This document shows, piece after piece, positions 41,415-51,313 of a stretch of 64,000 nucleotides of DNA (position 1 is its first letter; each line of letters starts with the position of its first letter). The DNA is from Pantoea rodasii (GTDB taxonomy: Bacteria; Pseudomonadota; Gammaproteobacteria; Enterobacterales; Enterobacteriaceae), in assembly GCF_002095465.1 (NCBI RefSeq), contig NZ_MLFP01000086.1:62001-126000 (forward strand), in the 5' to 3' direction. The position numbers were made by a program, and so were the translations under genes. The notes beneath the pieces are model-generated. The model saw only the letters and a program-made list of their open reading frames with translations, did not search any database and was not told the DNA's origin.

Positions 41415-42107
41415 TTAGCCCCACCAGTGCATCAGCAGCGGAAAAAGGAACGGTGCCAGCAGCGAAGTAATAATGCCGCAAATCACCAGCGCCAGTGAAC
41501 TGAACGCGCCTTCCTGATAATCGATCTCTGCCGCGCGTGCGGTGCCCAAAGCATGTGAGGCGTTGCCAATTGCCAGGCCGCGTGACGACTTGCTGTGCAC
41601 CTTAAACAGATTCAGCAGCATATGACCGAATACCGCACCGAGAACGCCAGCAATCAACACGCAGATAGCGCTGATGGCGGGAATGCCGTGCAGCGAACCG
41701 GATACTGCCATGGCAATCGGCGTGGTGACCGATTTCGGCATAATCGTCGCCGCAATTTCTGGCGTGGCACCCATCCACAGCGCAATAGCCGTGCCGGACA
41801 CCATCGCCGTAATGCTGCCAATAAAACAGACGCTGATAATGGTTTTCCAGCGCGCGCGAATCTGATGCATCTGCTCGTACAGCGGCAATGCCAGCGCGAC
41901 CACCGCAGGCTGCAGCAGCTGATTGAGGAACGCGCTGCCAGCGAAGTAACGGGTGTACGGGATGTGCGTCAGCAGCAGGATCGGGATGACAATCGCCATC
42001 GCCACCAGCAATGGGTTGACGATCGAAATATTAATCTTAGCCGCCAGCTTACGCGCCAGCAGATACGCCACCACGGTGAGCGGCAATGACCACCAGGCAT
42101 CAATCAT
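41415..42107 (-). CDS. yohK: YohK, LrgB/CidB-family membrane protein
   Basis: The 230-residue protein (E. coli 231) is all membrane-spanning, with VEYL-type helices and the LrgB signature segments [20 protein letters not shown] and [20 protein letters not shown]. The family has been linked to murein hydrolase control and to transport of pyruvate or glycolate-type acids. Its start overlaps yohJ by 8 bp, so the two are coupled. Confidence 0.94.
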   Translation of the reverse strand: MIDAWWSLPLTVVAYLLARKLAAKINISIVNPLLVAMAIVIPILLLTHIPYTRYFAGSAFLNQLLQPAVVALALPLYEQMHQIRARWKTIISVCFIGSITAMVSGTAIALWMGATPEIAATIMPKSVTTPIAMAVSGSLHGIPAISAICVLIAGVLGAVFGHMLLNLFKVHSKSSRGLAIGNASHALGTARAAEIDYQEGAFSSLALVICGIITSLLAPFLFPLLMHWWG

Positions 42108-42486
42108 GAGGCTGCTCCCTTGGGCGCTGTAACCGCTCGGCGCTCAGTCCGACAATCAGCAACACCATAAAGGTACTGACACAACAGGAAACCACAATCG
42201 GGCCGAACTGCGCGGTGAGAATATCGGTGTAACCCATCACGCCAACGCTGATTGGCACGAACAGCAGGGCCATGTAGCGGATCAGCAAATGGCAGCCCGG
42301 TTTCACCCACGCCACCGGCAAAATTTGCAGCGCCAGCAAGGTGAACAGCAGCAGCATGCCGATGATGCTGCCGGGAATGGTGATGGGCAGCAGGGCAGCA
42401 ATACCGTTTCCGGCATACAGCGCGGCATAAATAATCACAAAGGCGCGTATATAGCGCCAGCAAGCAGCTAGCACGGCGGGCTCCAT
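42100..42486 (-). CDS. yohJ: YohJ, LrgA/CidA-family membrane protein
   Basis: The 128-residue protein has four membrane segments and matches E. coli Yoh[58 protein letters not shown] and [14 protein letters not shown]. LrgA-type proteins resemble holins and work with an LrgB partner, here YohK. The ATG at 42486 is used; the TTG just before it gives one more residue. Confidence 0.93.
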   Translation of the reverse strand: MEPAVLAACWRYIRAFVIIYAALYAGNGIAALLPITIPGSIIGMLLLFTLLALQILPVAWVKPGCHLLIRYMALLFVPISVGVMGYTDILTAQFGPIVVSCCVSTFMVLLIVGLSAERLQRPREQPHD

Positions 42487-42501
42487 CAATAAGGCACAAT
42501 T

Positions 42502-42527
42502 AAAAAAGCCGCCCGTTAGGCGGCTTG
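42502..42527 (-). terminator. Terminator after metG
   Basis: On the minus strand AGCCGCC-TAAC-GGGCGGCT is followed by TTTTTT. It begins 6 bp after the metG stop and is a strong rho-independent terminator, upstream of yohJ on the same strand. Confidence 0.92.
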
Positions 42528-42532
42528 TTCGA

Positions 42533-44566
42533 TTACTTCACCTGCATGCCAGGTTGTGCGCCGCTATCAACGGACAGCACGAACAGGTCTGAACCGCCAG
42601 AACCGGCTGACAGCACCATGCCTTCTGACACGCCGAAACGCATCTTACGCGGCGCCAGGTTAGCGACGATGATGGTCATTTTGCCGACCAGTACCGATGG
42701 ATCCGGGTACGCTGCGCGAATGCCGGAGAAGATCTGGCGCTTCTCGCCACCGAGATCCAACTCCAGACGCAGCAGCTTGTCAGAACCTTCAACCAGCTCA
42801 GCTTTCTCGATCAATGCCACGCGCATATCGACTTTGGCGAAATCGTCGATGGTGATGGTGTCACCAATCGGCGCATCTGCCAGCGGGCCAGTTACCGCAG
42901 GTTTATTGGCCGCAGCCGCATCTTCTTTAGACGCTTCAATCAGCCCTTCAACTTTGGCCATTTCGATACGACCATACAAGGCTTTGAATGGTGCCACATC
43001 GTGATCCAGCAGCGGCTGCGCAATCGCATCCCAGCTCAGTTCAGCGTTAAGGAAAGCTTCGGTGCGTGCGGTCAGTGAAGGCAGCACCGGCTTCAGCCAG
43101 GTCATCAGAATGCGGAACAGGTTAATACCCATTGAGCAGATCGCTTGCAGGTCAGCATCGCGGCCTTCCTGTTTCGCTACCACCCACGGTGCCTGCTCGT
43201 CCACATAACGGTTGGCAATATCGGCCAGCGCCATGATTTCGCGCACTGCACGGTTGTATTCGCGGCTCGCCCAGGCTTCACCAATCTTCTCAGACGCATC
43301 GACAAAGGTCTGATACAACGCCGGATCGGCCAATTCGCTCGCCAGTTTGCCGCCAAAGCGCTTAGTGATGAAACCGGCGTTACGAGACGCGAGGTTAACC
43401 ACTTTGTTGACGATATCGGCGTTCACGCGCTGCACGAAATCTTCCAGATTCAGGTCGATGTCGTCGATGCGTGAAGAGAGTTTCGCCGCGTAGTAGTAAC
43501 GCAGGCTGTCCGCATCCAGATGTTGCAGCCAGGTGCTGGCTTTGATGAAGGTGCCACGCGATTTGGACATCTTCGCGCCGTTCACCGTCACATAACCGTG
43601 CACGAACAGGTTGGTCGGCTTGCGGAAGTTGCTGCCTTCCAGCATCGCTGGCCAGAACAGGCTGTGGAAGTAAACAATGTCTTTACCGATGAAGTGATAC
43701 AGCTCGGTAGAAGAATCTTTTTTCCAGAACTCATCGAAATCGATGTTGCCGCGCTTGTCGCACAGGTTCTTGAAGGAACCCATGTAACCGATTGGCGCAT
43801 CCAGCCACACGTAGAAGTATTTGCCCGGCGCGTCAGGAATTTCGAAACCGAAGTAAGGCGCATCACGGGAGATATCCCACTGCTGCAGCCCTGAATCGAA
43901 CCACTCCTGCATTTTGTTCGCGACCTGCTCCTGCAACGCACCCGAGCGCGTCCAGGTCTGCAACATCGCGCTGAACGAGGGCAGATCAAAGAAGAAGTGC
44001 TCGGAATCACGCAGCACCGGCGTCGCGCCAGATACCACGGATTTCGGATCGATCAGCTCGGTAGGACTGTAAGTCGCGCTGCACACTTCGCAGTTATCGC
44101 CGTATTGATCCGGTGACTTACATTTCGGGCAGGTGCCTTTCACAAAACGGTCCGGCAGGAACATGCCTTTTTCCGGATCGTACAGCTGTGAAATGGTGCG
44201 GTTCTTAATGAAACCGTTCTCTTTCAGACGACCGTAGATCAACTCCGACAGCTGACGGTTTTCGTCGCCGTGCGTGGAGTGATAGTTGTCGTAGCTGATG
44301 TCGAAGCCGGCGAAGTCAGTTTCGTGCTCCTGCTTCATCTCGGCAATCATCTGCTCAGGTGGAATACCCAGCTGTTGTGCTTTCAGCATGATCGGCGTGC
44401 CGTGGGCATCGTCTGCGCAGATGAAGTAAACCTGGTTGCCACGCATTCGCTGGTAACGGACCCAAATGTCAGCCTGAATGTGTTCAAGCATGTGACCGAG
44501 ATGGATTGAACCGTTTGCGTACGGCAGTGCGCACGTTACCAGAATTTTTTTAGCGACTTGAGTCAT
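42533..44566 (-). CDS. metG: MetG, methionyl-tRNA synthetase
   Basis: The 677-residue enzyme equals E. coli MetG. The class I HIGH motif is in [12 protein letters not shown], the zinc knuckle is [22 protein letters not shown] is in [12 protein letters not shown], and the C-terminal tRNA-binding/dimer domain is [20 protein letters not shown]. The ATG at 44566 ([19 protein letters not shown]) is chosen; the open frame to 44668 adds an unrelated leader. It is divergent from mrp with 142 bp between starts. Confidence 0.97.
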   Translation of the reverse strand: MTQVAKKILVTCALPYANGSIHLGHMLEHIQADIWVRYQRMRGNQVYFICADDAHGTPIMLKAQQLGIPPEQMIAEMKQEHETDFAGFDISYDNYHSTHGDENRQLSELIYGRLKENGFIKNRTISQLYDPEKGMFLPDRFVKGTCPKCKSPDQYGDNCEVCSATYSPTELIDPKSVVSGATPVLRDSEHFFFDLPSFSAMLQTWTRSGALQEQVANKMQEWFDSGLQQWDISRDAPYFGFEIPDAPGKYFYVWLDAPIGYMGSFKNLCDKRGNIDFDEFWKKDSSTELYHFIGKDIVYFHSLFWPAMLEGSNFRKPTNLFVHGYVTVNGAKMSKSRGTFIKASTWLQHLDADSLRYYYAAKLSSRIDDIDLNLEDFVQRVNADIVNKVVNLASRNAGFITKRFGGKLASELADPALYQTFVDASEKIGEAWASREYNRAVREIMALADIANRYVDEQAPWVVAKQEGRDADLQAICSMGINLFRILMTWLKPVLPSLTARTEAFLNAELSWDAIAQPLLDHDVAPFKALYGRIEMAKVEGLIEASKEDAAAANKPAVTGPLADAPIGDTITIDDFAKVDMRVALIEKAELVEGSDKLLRLELDLGGEKRQIFSGIRAAYPDPSVLVGKMTIIVANLAPRKMRFGVSEGMVLSAGSGGSDLFVLSVDSGAQPGMQVK

Positions 44567-44708
44567 AGTTTGCGTAGCGTTCCGTGAATAAAAATCGGGC
44601 TTAGATGTTACCCGAAGCACCCTCTGGCGTAAACACAACTGGACGGCATCTGATATTATTGAAAGCACACCGCCGATATCTGGCGTTATGAAAACACAAG
44701 GAGTTGGG

Positions 44709-45819
44709 ATGACTTCACAATCCCGGGAACATCATTCACCCGAAGCATTACGCGCTGTGGTTATCGGCGTGCTGAGTGACTTTGAACATCCGACGCTGCA
44801 TCACAATCTGACTACCCTCAAAGCGCTGCGTCATGTGGCGTTACTCGACGGCAAGCTGCACATCGAACTGGTGATGCCGTTTGCGTGGGCTTCAGCCTTT
44901 GAAGAGCTGAAGGCACAAGTCAGCGCCGAACTGCTGCGCTTAACCCATGCCAGCGCTATCGACTGGCGTTTACGCCACGACATCGCCACGCTCAAGCGCG
45001 TGAAAAATCATCCTGGCGCGACAGGCGTAAAAAACATCATTGCGGTGAGTTCCGGTAAAGGCGGCGTGGGCAAATCCAGCACGGCGGTGAACATGGCGCT
45101 GGCGCTGATTGCCGAAGGGGCAAAAGTCGGGATTCTCGATGCTGATATTTATGGCCCGTCGATTCCCAATATGCTCGGCACCGAAAGCCAGCGTCCGACC
45201 TCGCCGGATGGCACGCATATGGCGCCGATCATGGCGCACGGACTGGCGACTAACTCGATTGGCTATCTGGTCACCGACGAGAATGCATGGTGTGGCGCGG
45301 CCCCATGGCCAGCAAAGCGCTGATGCAATTGCTGAACGAGACGATGTGGCCGGATGTGGATTACCTGATTCTTGATATGCCGCCGGGCACCGGTGATATT
45401 CAGTTGACGCTGGCGCAAAACGTACCGGTCACCGGCGCGCTGGTGGTCACTACGCCGCAGGACATCGCCCTGATTGATGCGCGCAAAGGCATCGTGATGT
45501 TTGAGAAGGTTAGCGTGCCGGTATTGGGCGTGGTGGAGAACATGAGCATCCATATTTGCAGCGAATGCGGCCACCACGAGCCGATTTTCGGCACCGGTGG
45601 CGCGCAAAACTGGCTGCGGATTATCACACCCAACTGCTGGCGCAATTGCCGCTGCACATTCATCTGCGTGAGGATCTGGATGATGGTGAACCGACGGTGA
45701 TCCGCCGTCCGGACAGCGAATTCACCGCACTGTATCGTCAGTTAGCCGGTCGCGTGGCGGCACAGCTTTACTGGCAGGGCGAAGTGATTCCCGCCGATAT
45801 CTCTTTCCGCGCGGTTTAG
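44709..45819 (+). CDS. apbC: Mrp (ApbC), Fe-S cluster carrier ATPase, frameshifted twice as read
   Basis: Mrp is a P-loop scaffold/carrier for Fe-S clusters. The N-terminal DUF59 domain leads to [21 protein letters not shown] and [13 protein letters not shown]. The frame breaks at about 45286 (after TDEN-A; one added base gives [16 protein letters not shown]) and again in the A run 45606-45609 (one added A gives [20 protein letters not shown]). The middle has [17 protein letters not shown] and the cluster CxxC in [11 protein letters not shown]; the end is [13 protein letters not shown]. Repaired length is 370 residues, against 369 in E. coli. AAGGAG precedes the ATG at 44709. The 3' end overlaps the next, convergent gene by 4 bp. 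Confidence 0.92.
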
Positions 45820-46268
45820 CGCACGCTTTTTCCGCTGGCGCGCGCCGTCAGCGGAAAATGCATCAGCACATATTTTCCCTGTTCGCTCTCACCGGTGGCT
45901 TCCCGCTGCCAGCCGTGTTTCAGGTAAAACGCCTGCGCGGGCTCATTCAGCATCAAACATTTCAGCACGCCAGTTGAGGTAAAGCGCTGCTGCACTGCCT
46001 CCAGTAAGGCGCTGCCGACGCCGCGACCTTGAAATTCAGGATCGACATACAGGCTGTGCAGGAAGTTATCGTTAGGAAGGATGCCGGCAAATCCGGCACG
46101 GTGGCCCTCAACGAGCGCCACTAACACCGTTTCACCCAATATCACCCCATCCAGATCTTCCAGCGTCCAGTCATCGCCATCCAGCCAGGTCCAGTTATGA
46201 CGCCGCGCCGCCAGAAACAGCGTGCGCAGAAAAGGGCGGTCGGCTTCCTCAAATAATCGAATTTCCAA
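45816..46268 (-). CDS. GNAT-family N-acetyltransferase
   Basis: The 150-residue protein has a single GNAT fold: MEIRLFEEADRPFLRTLF at the N-terminus, the motif A acetyl-CoA loop LYVDPEFQGRGVGSALLEAV at about residues 73-92, and a C-terminal MLNEPAQAFYLKHGWQREA. The substrate is unknown. The start appears to be TTG at 46268, with GGAG seven bases before it. It is convergent with mrp and overlaps it by 4 bp. Confidence 0.82.
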   Translation of the reverse strand: MEIRLFEEADRPFLRTLFLAARRHNWTWLDGDDWTLEDLDGVILGETVLVALVEGHRAGFAGILPNDNFLHSLYVDPEFQGRGVGSALLEAVQQRFTSTGVLKCLMLNEPAQAFYLKHGWQREATGESEQGKYVLMHFPLTARASGKSVR

Positions 46269-46300
46269 GCATGGGCTCCAGCATAAAAAGGGGATGTCGC

Positions 46301-46405
46301 GTGACGATCGCCATAAATGGCAACCCTACAACAAAGCAGGATTTCGTAGGGTGCGCATTTATGCGTACCTTTTGCCATTCGTGACGGTCGATATAAATGG
46401 CGACC
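46301..46405. repeat. Imperfect 25-bp direct repeats with two hairpins between
   Basis: 46301-46325 (GTGACGATCGCCATAAATGG...) recurs at 46381-46405 with four differences, exactly 80 bp apart. Between them CCCTAC and GTAGGG pair around an AT loop, and GGTGCGCA-TT-TATGCGTACC forms a second near-perfect hairpin (about 46350-46369). It looks like a small intergenic repeat element; similar GGTGCGCATTTATGCGCACC motifs recur in Pantoea-type genomes as I recall, but that is unverified. Confidence 0.6.
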
Positions 46406-46508
46406 TCGGGTAACAGTAGCCGACCAAAAAGATAAAGCCTGTCAAATCAGCGAGCTTTCTGTGTAGAATGCCGCGGCAAGCCGCATGGAATCTGGCATCA
46501 GCGTTTTG

Positions 46509-46545
46509 ATAGCTTTTGATTATCTGATTGATAACGTCTGCGTAT
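46509..46545. promoter_or_regulatory. OxyR-like tetrad upstream of ahpC
   Basis: ATAG-N7-TTAT-N7-ATAA-N7-GTAT follows the four-element OxyR pattern ATAG-N7-CTAT-N7-ATAG-N7-CTAT with three small deviations. It lies about 57-93 bp before the ahpC start, where OxyR activates this promoter in E. coli. Confidence 0.65.
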
Positions 46546-46601
46546 TAGAAGTTGGCCCGAAAAACTGTAACTTGCATCACATCTTTTAACGGAGGTCACC
46601 T

Positions 46602-47165
46602 ATGTCCATCATTAATACCAAAATCAAACCATTTAAAAACGCAGCGTTCAAAAACGGCGAATTCATCGACGTAACCGAGAAAGACGTTGAAGGTAAATGG
46701 AGTGTTTTCTTCTTCTACCCGGCTGACTTCACCTTCGTATGCCCGACTGAACTGGGTGACGTAGCAGACCATCACGAAGAACTGCAGAAACTGGGCGTAG
46801 ACATCTACTCTGTTTCTACCGACACGCACTTTACCCACAAAGCCTGGCACGGTTCTTCTGACACCATCGCAAAAATCAAATATGCGATGATCGGCGACCC
46901 AACTGGCGCACTGACCCGTAGCTTCGAAATCATGCGCGAAGACGAAGGTCTGGCAGATCGCGGTACCTTCATTGTTGACCCACAGGGCATCATCCAGGCT
47001 ATCGAAATCACCGCTGAAGGCATCGGTCGTGACGCATCTGACCTGATCCGTAAAATCAAAGCGGCTCAGTATGTGGCTTCTCACCCAGGTGAAGTATGCC
47101 CAGCTAAATGGAAAGAAGGCGAAGCAACACTGGCTCCATCTCTGGACCTGGTTGGCAAAATCTAA
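46602..47165 (+). CDS. ahpC: AhpC, peroxiredoxin subunit of alkyl hydroperoxide reductase
   Basis: AhpC reduces hydrogen peroxide and organic peroxides. The 187-residue typical 2-Cys peroxiredoxin has the peroxidatic Cys in [12 protein letters not shown] and the resolving Cys in [11 protein letters not shown], and equals E. coli AhpC in length. GGAGG precedes the ATG. It is followed by ahpF after a hairpin that probably lowers ahpF expression relative to ahpC. The codon choice is strongly biased, as expected for an abundant protein. Confidence 0.98.
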   Translation: MSIINTKIKPFKNAAFKNGEFIDVTEKDVEGKWSVFFFYPADFTFVCPTELGDVADHHEELQKLGVDIYSVSTDTHFTHKAWHGSSDTIAKIKYAMIGDPTGALTRSFEIMREDEGLADRGTFIVDPQGIIQAIEITAEGIGRDASDLIRKIKAAQYVASHPGEVCPAKWKEGEATLAPSLDLVGKI

Positions 47166-47193
47166 GCAACACCCAGCCATTCGATCTTTCTCA

Positions 47194-47218
47194 ATCGGGT
47201 GCTACGGCACCCGATTTT
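47194..47218 (+). terminator. Attenuating terminator between ahpC and ahpF
   Basis: ATCGGGTGC (47194-47202) pairs with GCACCCGAT (47207-47215) and is followed by TTT. It lies in the 70-bp ahpC-ahpF gap; partial termination would explain excess AhpC (inference). Confidence 0.85.
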
Positions 47219-47235
47219 CATGACAGGAACTCACT

Positions 47236-48804
47236 ATGCTCGATACCAATTTAAAAACACAGCTCAAGGCCTACCTTGAGAAATTAACGAAACCGGTTGA
47301 GTTGATTGCCACTCTGGATGATGGCGCTAAATCTGCGGAGATCCGTTCTCTGTTAGCCGATATCGCGAGCTTGTCAGAAAAAGTCAGCTTCCGTGAAGAG
47401 AATGATCGTCCGGTTCGTAAACCCTCTTTTCTGATCACTAACCCAGGCAGCCAAAGCGGCCCTCGCTTTGCCGGTTCGCCAATGGGTCACGAATTTACTT
47501 CACTGGTGCTGGCCCTGCTGCAGACCGGTGGACACCCTTCGAAAGAGTCGCAGAGCCTGCTGGAGCAAGTGGTTGCTCTGGATACCGACCTGCATTTCGA
47601 AACCTATTACTCGCTGTCATGCCACAACTGTCCTGACGTGGTTCAGGCGCTGAACCTGATGGCGGTGCTGAACCCACGCATCAGCCACACCGCGATTGAC
47701 GGCGGCATGTTCCAGAACGAAATCACCGAACGCAACGTGATGGGTGTGCCTGCGGTATTCCTGAACGGCAAAGAGTTCGGTCAGGGCCGTCTGAGCCTGG
47801 CGGAAATCGTCGGCAAAGTGGACACCAACGCAGAGAAGCGCGCAGCAGAAGAGCTGAACAAGCGTGAAGCCTATGAAGTGCTGATCGTCGGTAGCGGCCC
47901 AGCGGGCGCAGCGGCAGCGATTTACTCTGCACGAAAAGGTATCCGTACTGGCCTGATGGGCGAGCGCTTTGGTGGCCAGGTGCTCGACACCGTAGACATC
48001 GAAAACTACATCTCAGTACAGAAAACCGAAGGCGCTAAGCTGGCCGGTTCACTGCGTGCCCACGTTGATGATTACGATGTTGACGTTATCGACACTCAGA
48101 GCGCCATCAAGCTGATCCCAGCGGCGAAAGAGGGCGGTCTGCATGCGATTGAAACCGCTTCTGGCGCAGTACTGAAATCACGCAGCATCATCATTGCTAC
48201 CGGCGCACGCTGGCGCAACATGGGCGTGCCGGGTGAAGAGCAGTATCGCACCAAAGGCGTGACTTACTGCCCACACTGCGATGGTCCGCTGTTCAAAGGC
48301 AAGCGCACGGCAGTTATCGGCGGCGGTAACTCCGGCGTTGAAGCGGCTATCGACCTCGCAGGTCTGGTTGAGCACGTGACGCTGCTGGAGTTCGCTAGCG
48401 AAATGCGCGCCGACAAAGTGCTGCAGGACAAACTGCGCAGCCTGAAAAACGTTGATGTGATTTTGAATGCGCAGACCACCGAAGTGAAAGGCGACGGCAG
48501 CAAAGTCACCGGTCTGGCTTATATCGATCGCAACAACCAGACCAGCCATGAGATCGCCCTGAGCGGCATCTTCGTGCAGATTGGCCTGCTGCCAAACACC
48601 ACCTTCCTCGAAGGCGCGGTGGAACGTAATAAAATGGGCGAGATCATCATCGATGCCAAATGCGAAACCAGCCTGAAAGGCGTGTTCGCGGCCGGTGACT
48701 GCACCACGGTGCCGTACAAGCAGATCATCATCGCCAGCGGTGAAGGTGCGAAAGCCTCACTCAGCGCGTTCGATTACCTGATCCGCACGCAACCGGCTGA
48801 ATAA
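47236..48804 (+). CDS. ahpF: AhpF, NADH-dependent reductase of AhpC
   Basis: AhpF is a flavoprotein that passes electrons from NADH to AhpC. The 522-residue protein has an N-terminal double thioredoxin-like domain with the redox pair in SCHNCPDVV, then a thioredoxin reductase-like part with FAD motif [19 protein letters not shown], the pair in [12 protein letters not shown] and [15 protein letters not shown], and [13 protein letters not shown] near the end. It shares the ahpC promoter. Confidence 0.97.
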   Translation: MLDTNLKTQLKAYLEKLTKPVELIATLDDGAKSAEIRSLLADIASLSEKVSFREENDRPVRKPSFLITNPGSQSGPRFAGSPMGHEFTSLVLALLQTGGHPSKESQSLLEQVVALDTDLHFETYYSLSCHNCPDVVQALNLMAVLNPRISHTAIDGGMFQNEITERNVMGVPAVFLNGKEFGQGRLSLAEIVGKVDTNAEKRAAEELNKREAYEVLIVGSGPAGAAAAIYSARKGIRTGLMGERFGGQVLDTVDIENYISVQKTEGAKLAGSLRAHVDDYDVDVIDTQSAIKLIPAAKEGGLHAIETASGAVLKSRSIIIATGARWRNMGVPGEEQYRTKGVTYCPHCDGPLFKGKRTAVIGGGNSGVEAAIDLAGLVEHVTLLEFASEMRADKVLQDKLRSLKNVDVILNAQTTEVKGDGSKVTGLAYIDRNNQTSHEIALSGIFVQIGLLPNTTFLEGAVERNKMGEIIIDAKCETSLKGVFAAGDCTTVPYKQIIIASGEGAKASLSAFDYLIRTQPAE

Positions 48805-48826
48805 GTTTCTGCAATAGCCACGCAAT

Positions 48827-48859
48827 GGCCCTGCAACGCATGTTGTGGGGCTTTTTTTT
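48827..48859. terminator. Terminator after ahpF
   Basis: GGCCCTGCAAC (about 48827-48837) pairs with GTTGTGGGGC (about 48842-48851) and is followed by eight T. It serves ahpF and faces the end of the convergent small gene at 48869. Confidence 0.9.
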
Positions 48860-48868
48860 GCCTGTTTT

Positions 48869-49072
48869 TCATCCCAACCAACGGCGTGCCTCATCATCGC
48901 TAATGTCGCGATAATAAACTTTGTGCAAACGTTCGCCGCAACCTTTGCATTGAGCTTCTACATGGGTAGAAAAATAGTGGCGACCAGTAGGGCATATCGC
49001 CCCTTTGCGCGAAATACGAATGTCGTGCCATTTATGGGCGTGCGGAATAAAGCTGAATAATTTTGAGGTCAT
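48869..49072 (-). CDS. Small uncharacterised protein with paired cysteines, 67 residues
   Basis: I do not recognise a named family. The product MTSKLFSFIPHAHKWHDIRI... has one Cys in GAICPTGRHYF and a CKGC pair in EAQCKGCGERLHK, a pattern like a small zinc ribbon, and an acidic end (DISDDEARRWLG). The ATG at 49072 follows a GGAA at suitable spacing; the open frame continuing to 49285 looks non-coding. A perfect FNR-type box lies about 80 bp upstream, so it may be an anaerobically controlled single gene (inference). It is convergent with ahpF. Confidence 0.65.
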   Translation of the reverse strand: MTSKLFSFIPHAHKWHDIRISRKGAICPTGRHYFSTHVEAQCKGCGERLHKVYYRDISDDEARRWLG

Positions 49073-49151
49073 TATCGATTCCGGAATTGGATAGGCAGTG
49101 ACTCTGTTCAAGTCCGGAGGGGGATTAGGCCTTGCAACACGGGGCCGGGCG

Positions 49152-49165
49152 TTGATGTGCATCAA
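49152..49165. promoter_or_regulatory. Perfect FNR-type box upstream of the 67-residue gene
   Basis: TTGAT-GTGC-ATCAA matches the FNR consensus TTGAT-N4-ATCAA at all ten defined positions. Its centre is about 86 bp upstream of the small gene's ATG on the minus strand. The thiMD leader on the other strand starts about 240 bp away, so the small gene is the nearer candidate target. Confidence 0.6.
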
Positions 49166-49401
49166 TGAATGCGAGGGCGCGTGTTTATTAGTCGATTTTT
49201 CAATGAGCAGAATAAATTTGGCAGATCCAGTCGCAAGTTGAATATTGATAACAATTGATCGAGACAGGCCTTTTTTTAAATTCACCCTATCGAATTATTT
49301 TCATTATTTTGATTCAGTGCCATTTTTAGCGCTCTGCACATCGCCCCGATTTACAATCCTTCACGCGCGTCTTATCCTGTGTGCGGCATGTTCACCATGC
49401 C

Positions 49402-49482
49402 ATGACTCGGGGTGCCCCTGGTAAACAGGGCTGAGATACACCCGCTGACCTGATCTGGATAATGCCAGCGTAGGGAAGTCAG
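49402..49482 (+). promoter_or_regulatory. TPP riboswitch (thi box) controlling thiMD
   Basis: The aptamer shows its conserved parts in order: ACTCGGGGTGCCC, GGCTGAGATACACCC, GACCTGATCTGGATAATGCC and AGCGTAGGGAAGT. It begins about 125 bp before thiM, as in E. coli thiM, where binding of thiamine pyrophosphate hides the ribosome site. The segment 49483-49526 is the likely expression platform. Confidence 0.96.
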
Positions 49483-49526
49483 ATGCCTGACCGCATTCGC
49501 CTTCTTGATCGCCGGTTGGGAGTTTT

Positions 49527-50312
49527 ATGACACAGCCTGACCTTCTTACCTCCGCGCAACTCGCGCAATCCCTGCAGCTGCTGCGTCAGCAGTCACCGTT
49601 GGTGCATTGCATGACCAATGACGTGGTGCAAACCTTTACCGCCAATGTGCTGCTGGCTTTACAGGCCTCTCCTGCGATGGTGATCGATGCCGAAGAAGCT
49701 GCGCAGTTCGTGAGTTTTGCCGATGCGCTGCTGATCAACGTCGGCACCTTAACCCGCGATCGCCGTGATGCGATGCTGGCGGCGGTGCAGTCCGCCTCTA
49801 AAGTCGGCACGCCCTGGACGCTCGATCCGGTCGCCGTTGGCGCACTCTCATTACGCACCGAATTCTGCCAGCAGCTGTTGAGCCTGCATCCCGCCGCGAT
49901 TCGTGGCAACGCTTCGGAAATTCTCGCGCTGGCTAACCAGGCTGCGGGCGGACGCGGCGTGGACAGTGTGCATCAGGCCGATGCCGCACTGAGTGCGGCA
50001 CAGCAATTGGCGCAGGATTATCACACGCTGGTGGCGGTCACTGGTGAAGTCGATTACGTCACCGATGGCAAACGCACACTGGCCATCCCTGGCGGTAGCC
50101 CGCTGATGACGCGAGTGGTCGGCACCGGCTGTGCGCTTTCCGCTGTGGTCGCCGCGTTCAGTAGCTTGCCGGGCGACCGCTTGCAGCATGTCGCCGCGGC
50201 GTGTCGTGTGATGTCGCTGGCGGGTGAGCAGGCGGCGCGCACCGTTGAAGGACCGGGCAGTTTTGTCGCGGCATTCCTCGACAAATTATGGACGCTGGAG
50301 GTGGCGGCATGA
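49527..50312 (+). CDS. thiM: ThiM, hydroxyethylthiazole kinase
   Basis: ThiM phosphorylates 4-methyl-5-hydroxyethylthiazole in thiamine salvage. The 261-residue ribokinase-fold protein (E. coli 262) has [20 protein letters not shown], the Asp-containing [23 protein letters not shown] and the catalytic-Cys anion hole [15 protein letters not shown]. It lies directly after the TPP riboswitch and overlaps thiD by ATGA. Confidence 0.96.
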   Translation: MTQPDLLTSAQLAQSLQLLRQQSPLVHCMTNDVVQTFTANVLLALQASPAMVIDAEEAAQFVSFADALLINVGTLTRDRRDAMLAAVQSASKVGTPWTLDPVAVGALSLRTEFCQQLLSLHPAAIRGNASEILALANQAAGGRGVDSVHQADAALSAAQQLAQDYHTLVAVTGEVDYVTDGKRTLAIPGGSPLMTRVVGTGCALSAVVAAFSSLPGDRLQHVAAACRVMSLAGEQAARTVEGPGSFVAAFLDKLWTLEVAA

Positions 50313-51108
50313 AGCGCATCAACGCGTTAACCATTGCCGGTACCGACCCGAGCGGCGGCGCGGGCATTCAGGCCGATTTGAAAGCCTTCTCCGCGTTGGG
50401 TGCTTACGGCACCAGCGTGATCACCGCGCTGGTGGCGCAAAATACCTGCGGCGTGCAGTCGGTGTATCGCATTGAACCCGATTTCGTTGGCGTGCAGCTG
50501 GATTCAGTGCTGGACGATGTGCGTATCGATGCCGCCAAATCGGCATGCTGTCTGAAACCGCGATTGTCGAAGTGGTGGCCGAGCGGCTGAAACGCGCCAG
50601 CCTGCCGTTTGTGGTGCTGGATACGGTGATGATTGCGAAGAGTGGCGATCCGTTACTGTCGCCCGATGCGGTGGCCAGCGTGCGTGAACTGCTGCTGCCA
50701 CAGGTGTCGCTGATCACGCCCAATCTGCCCGAAGCCGCCACCTTGCTGGGGCGCGATATGGCGCAGGATGAGAAAACCATGTTAATGCAGGGCGATGCGC
50801 TGCTGGATCTCGGCTGCGAAGCGGTATTGATGAAGGGTGGGCATCTGAGTGATGCCGAAAGCCCGGATTGGCTGATCACCCGCGCAGGCCGTCAGCGTTT
50901 CACTGCACCGCGCGTCAACACGCGTCATACCCACGGCACCGGCTGCTCGCTGTCAGCCGCGCTGGCGGCACTGCGCCCGCGTCATGATAACTGGGCTGAC
51001 ACGGTGACTGAGGCCAAAGCCTGGCTGCAGCAGGCGTTGCTGCACGCAGACTCGCTGGAAGTGGGTAAGGGCATTGGTCCGGTGCACCACTTCCATCAAT
51101 GGTGGTAA
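50309..51108 (+). CDS. thiD: ThiD, HMP/HMP-phosphate kinase, frameshifted as read
   Basis: ThiD phosphorylates hydroxymethylpyrimidine and its monophosphate for thiamine synthesis. The start [20 protein letters not shown] overlaps the thiM stop. The frame breaks after VRIDAAK in the A run 50537-50539; one added A gives [17 protein letters not shown] and the rest, including [20 protein letters not shown] and [18 protein letters not shown]. Repaired length is 266 residues, the same as E. coli ThiD. The nearby genes are intact, so a sequence error is likely. Confidence 0.93.
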
Positions 51109-51158
51109 GGCAAAACTGCCATTAAGGCGTGCCCCCGCGTGACAGGATTCAATCTGAA

Positions 51159-51190
51159 GGCCGCCCATGTGCAAGGTGGCAGAATTTTTT
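51159..51190 (+). terminator. Possible terminator after thiD
   Basis: GGCCGCC at about 51159-51165 pairs with GGTGGC at 51175-51180 through one G-T pair, followed by AGAATTTTTTT. It lies about 50 bp after thiD and before fbaB. Confidence 0.55.
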
Positions 51191-51313
51191 TACTGCGTAT
51201 CCGTCTGAAAAATGGAGTCAGCAATTTGCCAGTCTGGCGCTTTACGGTCCAGGCTGTTGGGGGCGAATCGGCCATTGCCGGTTCCATTCCAGCCATTTAT
51301 TTCAGGAGCCAAC

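Larger units (their letters stand above)
46269..46601. other. 333-bp intergenic region with direct repeats and the ahpC promoter
   Basis: The left part holds a pair of 25-bp direct repeats with hairpins between them (46301-46405). The right part carries an OxyR-like tetrad (46509-46545) and the ahpC leader. No gene is seen. Confidence 0.6.
49073..49526. other. 454-bp region between the 67-residue gene and thiM
   Basis: It holds the promoter region of the minus-strand small gene with the FNR-type box, an AT-rich stretch (about 49240-49325) that probably carries the thiMD promoter, and the TPP riboswitch. No further gene is seen. Confidence 0.6.

Noticed and set aside
42104-42499. Second reverse frame of 131 codons over yohJ
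   Set aside because: It overlaps yohJ almost completely in another frame; the yohJ frame matches the E. coli protein and this one does not.
49073-49285. N-terminal extension of the 67-residue gene to 138 codons
   Set aside because: The extra part would run through the FNR-type box and a low-complexity stretch. The internal ATG at 49072 has a better ribosome site and begins the cysteine-containing part.
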